From: Manihot esculenta
Taxonomy: Eukaryota > Streptophyta > Magnoliopsida > Malpighiales > Euphorbiaceae
DNA length: 64,000 bases
NCBI RefSeq assembly: GCF_001659605.2
Contig: NC_035177.2
Coordinates: forward strand, 31,450,136-31,514,135
Reading direction: 5' to 3'
Shown: positions 47,022 to 58,660 of the stretch, piece by piece
How positions within the stretch are numbered: position 1 is the stretch's first letter
Layout: each line of letters begins with the position of its first letter
Position numbers and translations under genes: made by a program
The notes under the pieces: model-generated
Seen by the model: only the letters and a program-made list of their open reading frames with translations
Databases searched by the model: none
Told to the model about the DNA's origin: nothing

Positions 47022-49335
47022 TTACACGTTTTCTGATGTTGGGTCGTCGGGAGACTTAATCAGTGGTTCTGCCCCCTCTTTATTTGGCTTGGTAGAGATG
47101 TGAGCTTTGTTGCCAGGATATAAGATAAAATGTTGACACATGAAAACAAGGTCAAAGAACACAGAGATCTGCATAATGTATCATCTCAAAATCAATGCAA
47201 GAAGGAACAAAGAAGAGTAAGAGGTAAACATGATCTTCATGAAGTTATGTTTATTTCAGAAAACAGTACGCCAATAAAAAGCATATTGATGGTTATGAGC
47301 TCAAAATGGTAAAAAAATGGCGAGTATCAATAAAAAATGATATTGAACAACAGAAAGGTTGCTTACCAAAGATAGCAGCGTCTTCCCTATGTTGCCATAA
47401 AAGTTTACCCAAGAATCTGAAATATAAATAGATTGTATTAACATTATACATGAAGTATCATTTCAGATAAAAAGATTTTTTGAGTTCTGGAAGAGATTAC
47501 ACACTTTGGTCTATGGACTGCACAGCCATTTGAGCATAATTAGTCACACCTCCAAGAAAATCAAGCAAAATGTTTCCAATGCAGAAGCCATCAGTGCTCT
47601 TTCGCATGAAATTCATTACTGCCTGTATTGCAGAGCAATCACAAACAATGTTAGAGGTGCCACATCATCTCAGCATCCAATTTCAATGAAATATGATTGC
47701 ATTATTACAGACAACATAGGTTCATTGAAACACTACCAAGTTCTATCAGATATGACATGGCATGCAGTGTTAAATGTCACTTGACACACATGTATACAGG
47801 TTAGAAACTAAGCCCTATAAATGGGTCAATTAGGCCTTATCACCATCAATACGGGAAGCACAAAATATAGGCTTAAATGGAGTTCTAAAGGGAAGTAAAA
47901 GTAAGCAATCCAGACCTGGGGAATATACTTGATGACTGTCATAAAAACTTGAATTGAGCTGCAGATGGAGAAAAAGCACCAAAGCATTATAAAGAAATTT
48001 AAATGAGCATCTCATCAGTCTATTCTAATGACAAACTAGTAAGGAAATGATGTAATTGAAGAAAATTTATACTGCACAAGTACATAAAAATAAGGCTCTA
48101 TGTTTTGTCACCACCATGCATTTAGTATATACCACACCACTTTTCTATAGAAAAATCCTTCGCTTTTCACTCTTATGTTTCTTCTTTGCATTGGACCAGA
48201 TTGAACTGCTTTGCAATTTCAAGATAAATCTGGAAGCATTAGAGAGAAGGGAGAAGTTCTGATTTCCAGAGAAATTATGCAGAAAACTACTATTAGAGTG
48301 GCTTTGTAAATAAGATCTGATTTCAGAGGATTTACTGCTGATGTTGACTTCTATGAATGCTAATCCAAATCCCAGTTAATATACTTCAGGGAATGAAGTT
48401 ATTACGTCTTGAAATAAATTCTGATATCTAATACATATGACCTTTTCATGTCCAGTTCACATAAAGTTGGGAATCAAATAAGCAACTTACTTAAAGATGG
48501 AGATCAGCCACAACCAAGAGTGGCTAGGCAAAGCTATGAAAAAACAAACAGCTGCAACCAGCCATACAGCACAGACAATAGCTATAGAAATCTTAGAAAC
48601 CTTTTGATTGCCACGCTGTTCAAGATGAAAAATTATTGCATTAGACATTCAAGGCTCAGGATACAAGATAAAAAGAAAATAACCCTTTCAAGTATGAATA
48701 AAACACTGACATCATAAATTACAATTTGGAACAATGTAATTGCTGTCAACAGAACAGCATGTATTGAAAATGCAACATCATTTGCAGCTACAGGTATCAT
48801 CTGCAATAAGAACGGGGGAAAATCATGAAAAAAAAGAGGAAAAGAACAGCATAATGATATCCAAAACAGGAAACTAACAAATCTCAGATAAAATCTTCTT
48901 CTTCTTCTTTTCTGGGGTTATCCAAAATTGGTGACTTTAATTCCTGAAAACTACTAATGTATGAAACACAAAGAAAAGGCACAAACCTCCCCATAGCCAT
49001 ATTTATCGAAATACTGCTTCTGAATAGCAGAGCTGAAGTAAAGAGAAGCGTTGTAAATCAAATAAGAAGAGTGCTTGGTCAAATTCAACACAACGAAATC
49101 GAAGTTCAAACCCACCACTCTGTAACAGCAAACAACATTAAATTAAAAAGAAGGAGCTATTGAAGGGTGAGATAATACTGATGAAATTGAAATCGCCCAG
49201 GAAAGAAAAATGAAACCTTTTCCGGCGGAAATTCAAGATGACTTGCGGGTAGAAACTGATAGACCAAGAAAAGAAGGCGATCCATCCAAAAGTTTCGTAT
49301 GTTATTTGAAGAGGGACTGAATTCCAGGACGCCAT
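47022..49335 (-). CDS. Cystinosin homologue, copy A
   Basis: Seven-span PQ-loop transporter of the cystinosin (CTNS) family, exporting cystine with protons from vacuole/lysosome to cytosol. Eight exons (minus): 49335-49217, 49119-48987, 48800-48711, 48615-48491, 47958-47916, 47622-47505, 47416-47367 and 47168-47022; all are GT-AG with consistent phases. The protein is about 274 residues, like Arabidopsis At5g40670. The first PQ loop ([22 protein letters not shown]) crosses the first splice. The second ([18 protein letters not shown]) crosses the fifth. Membrane segments include [52 protein letters not shown] and SVFFDLVFMCQHFILY. The C-terminal tail is hydrophilic (GNKAHISTKPNKEGAEP...). Exon lengths match copy B in seven of eight exons, so the two arose by tandem duplication. 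No defect is seen. Confidence 0.92.
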
Positions 49336-51447
49336 TTGTCTCCCTCCGTCGAGTATCCGGCGGTTTTTCCAACTTGGCTGGAGAGAGTGATCAATGAAGT
49401 CTTTTCCCCAGTTTCTTACGTACAGCTTTTTTTGTCTTTGTAGTGCAGTGTTTGCATCTGTGACAGTTGAGCCGCCCAAGGATCTATTTTTCATTTTACT
49501 CATTTTTATTCAATTTTATAATATTGATCATAATTTTTTTTATTATTTACTGTTAGTAATTAATTATGAATTAATTAAAATTTCAGTTTTATTAATATAA
49601 TTACACTTTAACATTTATATTTTAAAGATATTAATATTTTATTACATGATAAATGAGTAATTTACACCGGTTAGTGGATAACCCATTACTACAAGATATT
49701 AAAGTTTTCCTTTTATAATTTTTAATAGAATATGCAACGTGTAATTTAAAATTATATTCTCAATTTTAAATCTTAGAGTGATTTATAATTTAATTTTTAG
49801 ATATTATTATTATTAATAAATTAATCTTTATATTTTTAAAAATTTATTATAACGTTTTTATTTTTTTTCTTTATCATCAACGAAATAATTTTTCCGTCAA
49901 CGAAATAATTTTTTCGTTCAATTTTCCATTAAAATTAGATAAATGATGGGAGCGAAAATTTTTAAAATCTAATTTTATTCTCAAATAAAATTTCTTATTT
50001 AGTTTTTGATATTACTATTATTAACAAGTCAGTTCTTATATTTTTAAAAATCTATTAAAACGTTTTTATTATTTTTTATATTTATTAAAATGTCCTTATC
50101 GTTTTTTTTGAATAAAATAGTCTCTATCTTTTATCATATCTATTAAAACATTCTTATTATTTCTTTCCGTCAATGAAATAGTCCATCTTCATTATTTTTT
50201 TTCATTAACGAAATTGTCTCTTCATGTATTTTCAGAAATCTATTAAATCGTTTTTATCTTTTCTCATATCTATTAAAACATACTTATCATTTTTTTTTAT
50301 CAATAAAATAGTTTTTATATTTTATCACATCTATTAAAACATTCTTATCGTTTTTTTCCGTCAACAAAATAGTCCATCCTCCTTCTTCTAAAAAGAAAAA
50401 AAAGAAAATAATAATGATAATGAAGGAGAAGAAGAAGCAGAAGCAGAAGCAGAAGCAGAAATAGAAGTAGAAGAAGAAGTAGAAGATAGAGGAAGAATCG
50501 ATGTCGAAGAAGAAGGAGGTAATTTGATATTTTATTATATTTGTAACTGTAAAAATAGGCGGAATAATTATTTCGTTGACGGAGAGAAAATATAAAGACG
50601 TTTTAGTAGATTTTAAAAAATATAAGAACTGATTTATTAAAATGGTAATACTCAAAACTAAATTAAAAATTTCCTTAAGTTTTAAATAAAAAGTTCTATT
50701 CTTTCTAAGTTAATAAAAAAAATTTATAATTAAACTAATTTACATAAAAGGTAGCATATTACAAAATCTCATAACATAAATTATAAATTATGTTACAATT
50801 ATCTTATTAAAATAGTGTGGTTGGACTTGGATAGCTCTATATATTGGGAGGTTTTTTCTTTAGCCAAGCCCATGAACCTGGACGAAAATACTGCTACATT
50901 CATTAATGGGATGCCGCTCTGGAAAGGAAAATATTTACCTGGATTCGAGTTCGTTTCATGACAGTTTCGTCATCTATTTCATCAGCCCGGAGTCCTTGAA
51001 GATGGAATACGGAAGCACGAACCTCCTATTACTAATTAAAATAATTAAAAATACATTAAACCTCGGAAAATCCCGTTGTTTTGAAAATTGATTTCCCCCT
51101 TGAATCTACAAAATTTCGTGGTATAAAAGTAATATAATTTTTTTATATATACAATCAACTACCATTGATAAATTTCTTATTTATTTTATTATTAACTTAA
51201 ATATCAGCAAACTATCATTAGAATTAAAGATTTTATACATAAAATTTAAACTTAAAATCTAATATTATTAATAATGAAAAAATAATAATAAATAAAATTA
51301 TTTTTTAAAAGTATGAGATGTGGAAGTGATGAATAAACAAAAATCAAGTAATTTGAGAAATACATTAAACAAAAATAAAAAGAATGCTCATTCCAAGTAA
51401 AACGACGCCGTTATATAAAAAATAAAAGATAGAATTTAAAACCATTT
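49336..51447. other. Spacer between the cystinosin copies, left part
   Basis: Contains the copy A promoter and leader (about 49336-49500), an AT-rich inverted-repeat element (49785-50680, separate entry) and AT-rich DNA to 51447. No protein gene is supported. The 122-codon frame at 50287-50655 on the minus strand is a translation of simple purine repeats. Confidence 0.55.
49785..50680. mobile_element. Inverted-repeat element with internal sub-repeats (MITE or MULE-like)
   Basis: A left arm at about 49987-50066 (ATTTAGTTTTTGATATTACT..TCAGTTCTTATATTTTT..AATCTATTAAAACG) recurs reverse-complemented at about 50594-50672. A direct copy of the same arm lies further left at 49785-49915. Between the arms, a short unit (TCTATTAAAACATTCTTAT followed by a CCGTCAACGAAATAG-type phrase) is repeated at least four times, near 50075, 50140, 50265 and 50325. 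A purine block of GAA/GCA repeats sits at 50422-50510. No transposase is present, and a target-site duplication was not identified. Confidence 0.6.
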
Positions 51448-51518
51448 GCGTTTGCCGGGAGTCGAACCCGGGTCTATTGCTTGGAAGGCAATTATCCTAA
51501 CCGTTGGACTACAAACGC
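51448..51518 (-). tRNA. tRNA-Gly (anticodon TCC)
   Basis: The minus strand folds as a 71-nt tRNA. The acceptor stem is GCGTTTG paired with CAAACGC. The D arm contains GTCCAACGGTTAGGAT. The anticodon stem is ATTGC/GCAAT around the loop CTTCCAA, giving anticodon TCC. The T stem is CCGGG/CCCGG with loop TTCGACT. No intron; CCA is not encoded, as expected in the nucleus. It reads GGA glycine codons. A T-rich stretch follows downstream on the minus strand, fitting RNA polymerase III termination. The gene lies alone between the two cystinosin copies. Confidence 0.96.
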
Positions 51519-52384
51519 TTGGTTGACAATAATATACTATTTTTATTAAATAAAATATATTTTAAATAAATTATTCTTAGGAAAAATATTATTCTCATTT
51601 TTCACCGCACAAAAAAAAAAAATTATAACGCCATAAAATTTTTGATTTTATAGTTAATGGGATAAAGTTAATAGTCAGGATTTTTTTAACATAAAAAGTA
51701 TGTTATAATTAATTATACTGTGGTTGTTTTTTTTCTAAAGTTTTTTAGAGAAAATATATAGGGATTGAGATATAAACAATCATTCAATAGTTAAAACAAT
51801 TAAAATTATATAAAAATTTAATAAAAATAAGGTAGAAATTAGAAGAATTCAATCAATTCAAATAGGGAGAAGTAATTTCTAATGACAACAACATAGATTA
51901 TTTTTAGTTTATTATCAAATTAAGAATTACATTTTCTAAATCCATATTGTCAAAGTTTTTATATATAAAAATAAAATATCTTTTATATTACGAATTATAT
52001 AAAAATATTCAAATAATATTATATTTTATAAAATATTGAGTAAGTTTAATAATAAAATATTTAACAATTTAAAATAAAAAATAATGAGACTTTTCAGAAT
52101 TAAAAGATAGACTGATATTTGTAATAGAAGCATAATACTTCATCATTCTTTAATGACAACAATAATTTTTTGGCTATTTGGGCTTTTTACATAAATAATT
52201 TTCTAAAATCCACTGTACATAAAATTTATTTTGTAAAAAATAATAATAAATAAATAAAAAAGCAATGGAAAAGCTATTTATTTGAAAGGTAGACCTGACC
52301 ATTTTTAATAATTTGGATATTTAAAATTAAATTATTTATTTCTAATATAATACATTCAATGAACCAATTAGATATGAAAGATTT
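51519..52384. other. AT-rich spacer between the tRNA gene and cystinosin copy B
   Basis: Highly AT-rich with no coding frame. The right end, to 52384, is the probable 3' UTR of copy B. No repeat pair was recognised. Confidence 0.5.
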
Positions 52385-54183
52385 CTAAACATTTTGAGAA
52401 TGTAAAGAGGTGTTGATTTCAGGGGATGTATGCTTCTTCCTCTTGTCTGAATAAAGGAAATGATGTTGAAACATGAAAACAAGGTCAAACAATACAGATA
52501 CCTGCAAAATATTCACAAATTATTGATGTTTTGGTAATTCAGCCAAGAATCAATCAAAAAGAATCCAATGCTTCAGAACATTAAAAGGATCCATTCTTAT
52601 CTGAATAAATAATAAAATAATTATAAATATGTTCCATACCAAAGATAGCATTGTCTTCCCTATATTGCCATAGAAGTTCACCCAGGAATCTGTAGGAAAA
52701 AGAAAATAATGATAATAAAGAGGTTAGACATTAATATACAGGAAGACTTTTAATAACCTACGTTGGTCAATAGACTGTGTAGTCATCTGGGCATAATTTG
52801 TCATCCCACCAAGAAAATCAAGCAAAATGTTCACAATGCTGAACCCATCTGTGCTTTTTCTCATGAAATTCATTACTGCCTGTATCTCAACAGACAAAAT
52901 ACAAGTAAACAAAACTATCATAAGACAAACAAGGGGTTAACAATGTAATAACAAATGATCATTTTATTAATCAACAATTACGATAAACTCGGTAAATGTA
53001 TATTATCAGTTTCATGGTAAATTTTTCTAGGCTGTGCATGGATTACTGACCTGGGGTATGTACTTGATCACTGTCATACAAATTTGAATTGAGCTGCAAA
53101 AAGTAACAGCATTAAAACCATTTGTTTTAAACATATGCAGAATGATCAAAAGTATTAATTATGTTCTGTGAGATCATTTTCAAATGTATGCGAGTATGAG
53201 AGGTGCAATCTTATGCACAATAAGAGATAAAGCTGCCCATCCCTGCTGGAAGTAGACAATGCCTTGGTAGTGACAAGTTGCAACCAATCAGTGTGTGTTA
53301 GATGTAGATAAGGGTGTGGAAATTAACTGGAGATTGACTATATTTCTTCACAGTTTATCAACCAGAGTTGAAGTTCTGCTAAGAAGCACCAGATCAAACA
53401 CAAAACGTGCAGCAACTTACTTGAAGACAGAGATGAGCCAGAGCCAAGAATGGCGATGCAATGCTACAAAGAGACAAACTGCGGCAGCTATCCATACAAT
53501 ACAAACAATCGCCAAAGCAATCTTAGATACATTTTGATGTCCCCGCTGTTCATAAATGATTTCATTAGGAAAGATTTTGAAAAGTTAGAGGTTGAAGATG
53601 AATAAAATTGTCTACTTACTTGGTAGATAGCAATTTGGAACAATGTAATTGCTGTCAACAGAACGGCATGAATTGAAAATGCAACATCATTGGCAGCTAC
53701 AGGAATCATCTACGATGTATAAGGAAGATTAAGATTTGGATCCATTTTCTAAATTTATTAAAAGACCTTGGATTTGAAGCTAAAACTGAATATCGCTGCC
53801 CAGATAGCTAGAAACTTGAGTTCAAACCTGTTTCTCGCCATACTTGTCGAAGTACTGCTTCTGAATAGCAGAGCTGAAGTAAAGAGAAGCGTTATAGATC
53901 AAGTAAGATGAGTGCTTTGTCAAATTCAACACCACGAAATCGAAGTTCAAACCCACAACACTGCAACAAACAAAGCAGAAAAAAAAAAAAAGAAAATACA
54001 GTAAGTAAAGCTTTAAAAAAATGCATTATATGATAAGGGTATAAGAAAATGAGCAAGAAATTGCCTTTTCCGGCGGAAATTCAAGATGACTTGCGGATAG
54101 AAACTCATAGACCATGAAACAAAGGCTATCCATCCAAAGACCTCGTATGTGATCTTGAGAGGAAATGAGTTCCAACCAGCCAT
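52385..54183 (-). CDS. Cystinosin homologue, copy B
   Basis: Tandem paralogue of copy A. Eight exons (minus): 54183-54065, 53960-53828, 53709-53620, 53545-53421, 53093-53051, 52879-52762, 52689-52640 and 52501-52385. The protein is about 264 residues. Exon lengths 119, 133, 90, 125, 43, 118 and 50 equal those of copy A; only the last differs (117 versus 147), giving a shorter tail. The PQ loops ([20 protein letters not shown] and [19 protein letters not shown]) and seven hydrophobic segments are kept. The first intron begins GC rather than GT (54064-54063); copy A has GT at the matching place, and reading phase requires splicing exactly there. The gene otherwise appears functional. Introns are shorter than in copy A (notably intron 4). 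Confidence 0.9.
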
Positions 54184-55941
54184 ATCTTGAAGTATGAGAG
54201 AGAGAGAGAAGTATCTGGGGGAATCAAATGGATGTAAGATTCTTGTTTATATATGGAGATGGGAAGTGTTGTTGAAGTCCGAAAGGAATACAGAAAGAGA
54301 GTGCTCTAACGTCAAGCAATTCTAGTGGAGAAGTTATTTTGCTGCAAGAACCTTGCACGCTGAAACAGGTAGAGTTTGGCGGGGCGTTTGCCATTTGGTT
54401 TCTGGAATGAGGATGCTTCTAAGGGTCTATTCATCCATCCACTGTGCTCGATTAGAGGTTAAGTTAATTCTTAACTTTCTTGATATTTACCCTTGTTTAA
54501 ACGTTAAATGTTAACCTTAGAATTAAATTAACAAAACTTAACAAAGGCTAATATATATTTTTTTATTGGTAGATTTTTTAAAATTTAATTTACATTTTTA
54601 CGTGTTTTTTAAAATAAAAAAAGTTAATTAATTATTTTTTTTATAAAACTAAAAAGTAATTTACCCTATGTTTTGGTGCCACTGGATAATGATATGTTGG
54701 CCCACGTTTAGTCCTCCTCTGAAATGCTTGTCCTAGAAGTAGTATTGATCTAATGCTGCATGCTTTTTTTCTTCCACGTTCCACTAAAGTTTGTTCACAA
54801 ATGCCATTGTTGGTTTTAGAAGGAAATGAATGTGGGTTAGTTCTGCTGTCCCTGAGGCATAGGGGACGCAGCAAGTTAGGCTTTTTTTTTTTTTTTTAAT
54901 TAAAAAAAAAAAACTGAAATGCAAATCTCAGTAACATACAAGAGATCGGCTTTGAGGCCCATACCCAATCAAACAAAATAGAAACCGCAAATGATTTAGC
55001 CCAACTCACAATAAATCTCCGAATACCCCTGAGGAAAACTTTCAAAGAACACCACACCAAGATCTGTTGCACCCCTGCGACTAGCAGCCGAGAGGAATAG
55101 TCTGATAAACACAAACCCAAAATCGTTGCTTCTTCCTCAAACATAGAAGGATCAGGGTTGAACCCACGAAGTCCAAGTAATAGCATAACAGAACAACTTA
55201 ACGAGACTTAGAAATCAAAGACAAAACTCTTAACGGCCGGAGTCTTCCCCTCCTCTTTCACCTAAGAAGGCAAGGAGTCAGACCCTAGATCCAAATAAGA
55301 AGCTTGGAGCCCTCATAGAAGCCATCAAGAGGAGTCTTAGAAGGGGCGGTAGAATAGCACTAGGACCTACCACCAAACAACATGTCAAACGCCATTCAGA
55401 TGTTGTCCTCGGTTTTAGCTGAGACTTTCGGCACTTTGCATCAACCCTGTTTACGTCCACCACGTACAAACGGATAGATCACTGACGAAATCCCTCTCCA
55501 TCAACCACATGGATTTGCTCAATGACACAAAAAGGCTATAAAACAACCCAACCTGACTGCAGGGAGAAAGCTTGCCACGCTTCAGGTTGGGGAAGGGCCT
55601 TCCACTACCTGGATTGGTAGAGAGAGGCCCTCAGGCAGAGGGTTTGAACTCGCCTGGTTATGGAAAGAAGTTAGGGAGAACCTGGAGAAAATATTCCACA
55701 AGTTGATTCCAGGACACAGCTTTGCAAATGAAATCCAAACTCATAAACCCAAGTTCTATAAACATTTATTTGAAAGGAAGGGTAACACACTTCAACCATA
55801 ATTTTAAATACAAACGGGATGTACAATACAATTGGTGCACATATTATTATAAGTTAAAACATCAAATTCATGGGTCCCCCAAAAAAATCCCAGAATAACT
55901 GGTCTGATGCACATCCTCGTGATTTTCTTCAATCTAGAAAC
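54184..55941. other. Intergenic region with possible decayed LINE fragment
   Basis: About 54184-54500 holds the promoter and leader of cystinosin copy B. At 54885-54911 a long T run followed by an A run appears. From there to about 55780 the sequence is richer in G+C than its surroundings. Its minus-strand frames contain stops and resemble a decayed coding segment. A minus-oriented LINE would have its poly-A tail (T run on plus) exactly at 54885, so a dead LINE is possible. No diagnostic motif was found. The SDH2 3' UTR lies next to 55941. Confidence 0.4.
54885..55780 (-). mobile_element. Possible decayed non-LTR retrotransposon (unconfirmed)
   Basis: Called from three weak signs: a long homopolymer at 54885-54911 placed as a minus-strand 3' tail, a higher-GC block of about 900 bases, and stop-riddled minus-strand frames (for example 55186-54896 with IRRFIVSWAKSFAVSILFDW). 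No YxDD reverse-transcriptase or clear RNase H motif is visible. It could equally be another repeat class. Confidence 0.25.
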
Positions 55942-57894
55942 TTATACGCCACCTAATAGCTGGAGCTGCTTAATGTGCATGATTTGCTTTCCAGGGTTCA
56001 AGCCTTTTGGACAGGCACGGGCACAATTCAATATCGTATGGCAGCGGTATAGCTTAAACTCATCATTTATTGCTTCCAGTCGTTCGTTGGTATATTCATC
56101 ACGGCTATCACTGATCCACCTGCATGAACAGAAAAATTATACATCTAGGGTAATCTAATATACAAGTTATTCTAAAAACTCTGCAATGGCTACAAGGAAA
56201 GGTCAAATAAGTTAATCATCAGAACATGAATTCATTGTCAGTCAACACATTCGGATATAAGTTGACATTAACCATAACACTACGTTTTAGGCCAGGTCTG
56301 TTAAAATTGTTGGAGTGTAATGAGGTTAAGATCATGATTGTAAATCAGTTTTAATCAGTTTCCACTGGAGTTTCTTTGGCACCGAATGTTCAAATTAAAT
56401 ACAAAAGTCAATCATGTACAGACTATAAATGGTTTTCAATGGTTGTCTTATTGCGAGAATGAACAAACACTCAATAGCATAGTAAGAGCTTTTAACTTGT
56501 AAAACAAGTCACCATAGTTAGCAAATGAAGAAAAATATGAATCATGATTAAAGCTTCAACAGTATGAATCATGATTAAAGCTTCAACGGTATGAATCATG
56601 ATTAGAACTTCAATTCTCCAAAAATAAGATACAACAACCTAAAAAAGCAAACAGTCCTTCCATTGATTATGAATTAAGCTTCACCTATTATCCATTTGGT
56701 TCTTGAAAAAAGAAATTGAAGAAACAAAAGGAACAAGCTAAAATATCCTCAACGAAAGAAATATACAAGCATTTATCTTTTCAAAGGCTATCTCAAAACA
56801 AGAAACCTTTTAAAACAACAGGCAAGCATTCACCACGAAACCAGCACAGCAAAAACTGGTAATTGATCACCAAACATAAATTCTGAAACGAATTCAATTA
56901 ATCACTACTCAACTACAACTAAATTAATAATATGTCACAGAACCCATCTCCAAAAAGCGGCTTCTTTATTCATTCTTCAATCCATTCTCAGTGTGGGACT
57001 CCAAACATTTCTAAATTTATTCACCACTTTATTTTCCTTTTTTCCTCAATCATAATACCTATCCTAAGCCCCTAAAAAATCCAATCCCAAAATCAAATCA
57101 CCAGAATCATTAGTCCACAATAAACTATGAGCTAAACAAAAAGGAGTTATGCATTAGCTTAAAGCAATAAAAAGGCCAAAAATTTTATAAAAAAAAAAAT
57201 TGAAAACCCAACAAACTTACCTGTTAGCATGGAGCAAAGCAGCTGGCCCCAAGTAAGCCTCAGGGTTCCACCAATAGCTGGGGCAGGATGTGCTACAGCA
57301 AGCACACAATATACACTCATACATCCCATCAAGCTTAGCCCTATCTTTCTTACTCTGCAATATCTCCTTCCCCGGAACCTGAGGAGGGTTCTTTCTCTTA
57401 AGCCATGGCTCGATACTCTTGTATTGATTATAGAAATTAGTCATGTCCACTACCAAGTCCTTAATCACGAACATATGGGGCAAAGGAGTAATCGTCGACG
57501 AGGTCCCAGATGGGATCTTGGTCAAGCACGCAAGCCCATTACAGCCGTCGATGTTCATAGCACAGGAGCCACAGATTCCTTCGCGGCAAGATCGGCGGAA
57601 AGTGAGAGAAGGGTCGATCTCGTTCTTGATCTTGATGAGGGCATCCAAGACCATGGGTCCACATTCTTTCAGGTCGATCTGGTAGTCCTGAAGTTGAGGT
57701 TTTGACGGGTTGTCAGGGTTCCACCGGTAGATTTGGAAGGTCTTGAGGTTCGAACTGGAGCTGGCCTTTGGCTCCACCTTCTGGGCTTCCGCTTCCGAAG
57801 CGTGAAACCTAGCCGGCACAAATCTGGAGGTAAACGGCGTCGTTGAGGCAACCCTGGCGATTGAAACCCCTCTCCTGAGCAATCCAGTAGCCAT
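55942..57894 (-). CDS. SDH2: Succinate dehydrogenase iron-sulfur subunit, mitochondrial
   Basis: Iron-sulfur subunit of respiratory complex II, passing electrons from the flavoprotein SDH1 to ubiquinone at the inner mitochondrial membrane. Two exons (minus): 57894-57221 and 56119-55942, joined in phase 2 by a split Arg codon. The protein is about 283 residues, normal for plant SDH2-1/SDH2-2. Residues 1-30 are an Arg/Ser/Ala-rich presequence ([19 protein letters not shown]). The [2Fe-2S] ligands are Cys 103, 108, 111 and 123 ([10 protein letters not shown]). The 4Fe-4S/3Fe-4S ligands include Cys 194, 197, 200 and 204 ([11 protein letters not shown]), then 251, 257 and 261 ([14 protein letters not shown]). 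The catalytic-pocket segment PSYWWN is present. The intron (57220-56120) holds a three-copy 27-base repeat. Intact. Confidence 0.97.
56536..56613 (+). repeat. Three-copy 27-bp tandem repeat in the SDH2 intron
   Basis: The unit TATGAATCATGATTAAAGCT plus TCAACAG starts at 56536, 56563 and 56590. Copies 1 and 2 are nearly identical; the third has drifted (TTAGAACTTC). It contains the palindrome-like AATCATGATT. It lies inside the intron and is not near either splice site. Confidence 0.9.
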
Positions 57895-58660
57895 TGCTGC
57901 TGCGTCTAGAGAGAGAAAGAAAGAACCAGAAATTTAAGAGAGAGAAAGTGATGTGTTTATCTGGGCAATGACATGTCGAGTAGAGGGAGAAATATTAAAA
58001 TAATGATAAATGTAAGGTTAGTTTGGGGATTTAGTGGCTAAAATTTGGTCTACGTTTATAGGGATTACATTGCGTGCCGTGGATTAGTTCGACTCTGCTT
58101 TTTTGAGTGACGTGGCGGATTTTGGATTGATAGTTGAGGTTGTTACGTGGGTTGGTCATACGACAGTCGTCTGTTCTTCTTTGAAATTTGAATGAAGCAC
58201 CAAAAGGTTATTAATTGATTTTTTAAAAGAATTTTCTTTTAAATATTATCAATTTGATATTTTTTATAGGCGTGTGCTCACCATGGTCTTGTCCATTAAG
58301 ATATTACCACGTGGAAAGCCCAAGGCAAAGATAGGCCCATTTGGGCCCAATGTATTCCCACTTATTTAATTAAACATTAATAAAACCATGAGTTTTCAAT
58401 ATAAAATATTTAATTTAAAATATAAAATAAAAAAATTTCAGTTTTATTAAAACATTAATAATATTTGAAATGATTAATATTCTAATTTCAAAATCACAAT
58501 AATTCTGTTTTTATATTTTTAAAATTATAATAATTTAATTTTTATAATTTTAAAATAACAATAATTTATAGTATACATAATAATTTTTATTTAAATAACT
58601 TAATTACAAATAGTGATGATCTAAGATCCAATAGAATAGGGTTTTACAAGGGTTTTTGTA
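57895..58660. other. SDH2 promoter region and AT-rich spacer
   Basis: The SDH2 leader on the minus strand includes a purine/pyrimidine GAGAGAAAG tract near 57910-57945. No clear TATA box is visible, typical of housekeeping promoters. About 58200-58650 is AT-rich. No gene is recognised. Confidence 0.5.

Noticed and set aside
50287..50655. 122-codon minus-strand frame rich in Phe and Cys
   Set aside because: It is the reverse of a GAA/GCA purine repeat inside a repeat element and has no protein character.
57229..57705. 158-codon plus-strand frame opposite SDH2
   Set aside because: Antisense to a fully recognised SDH2 exon.
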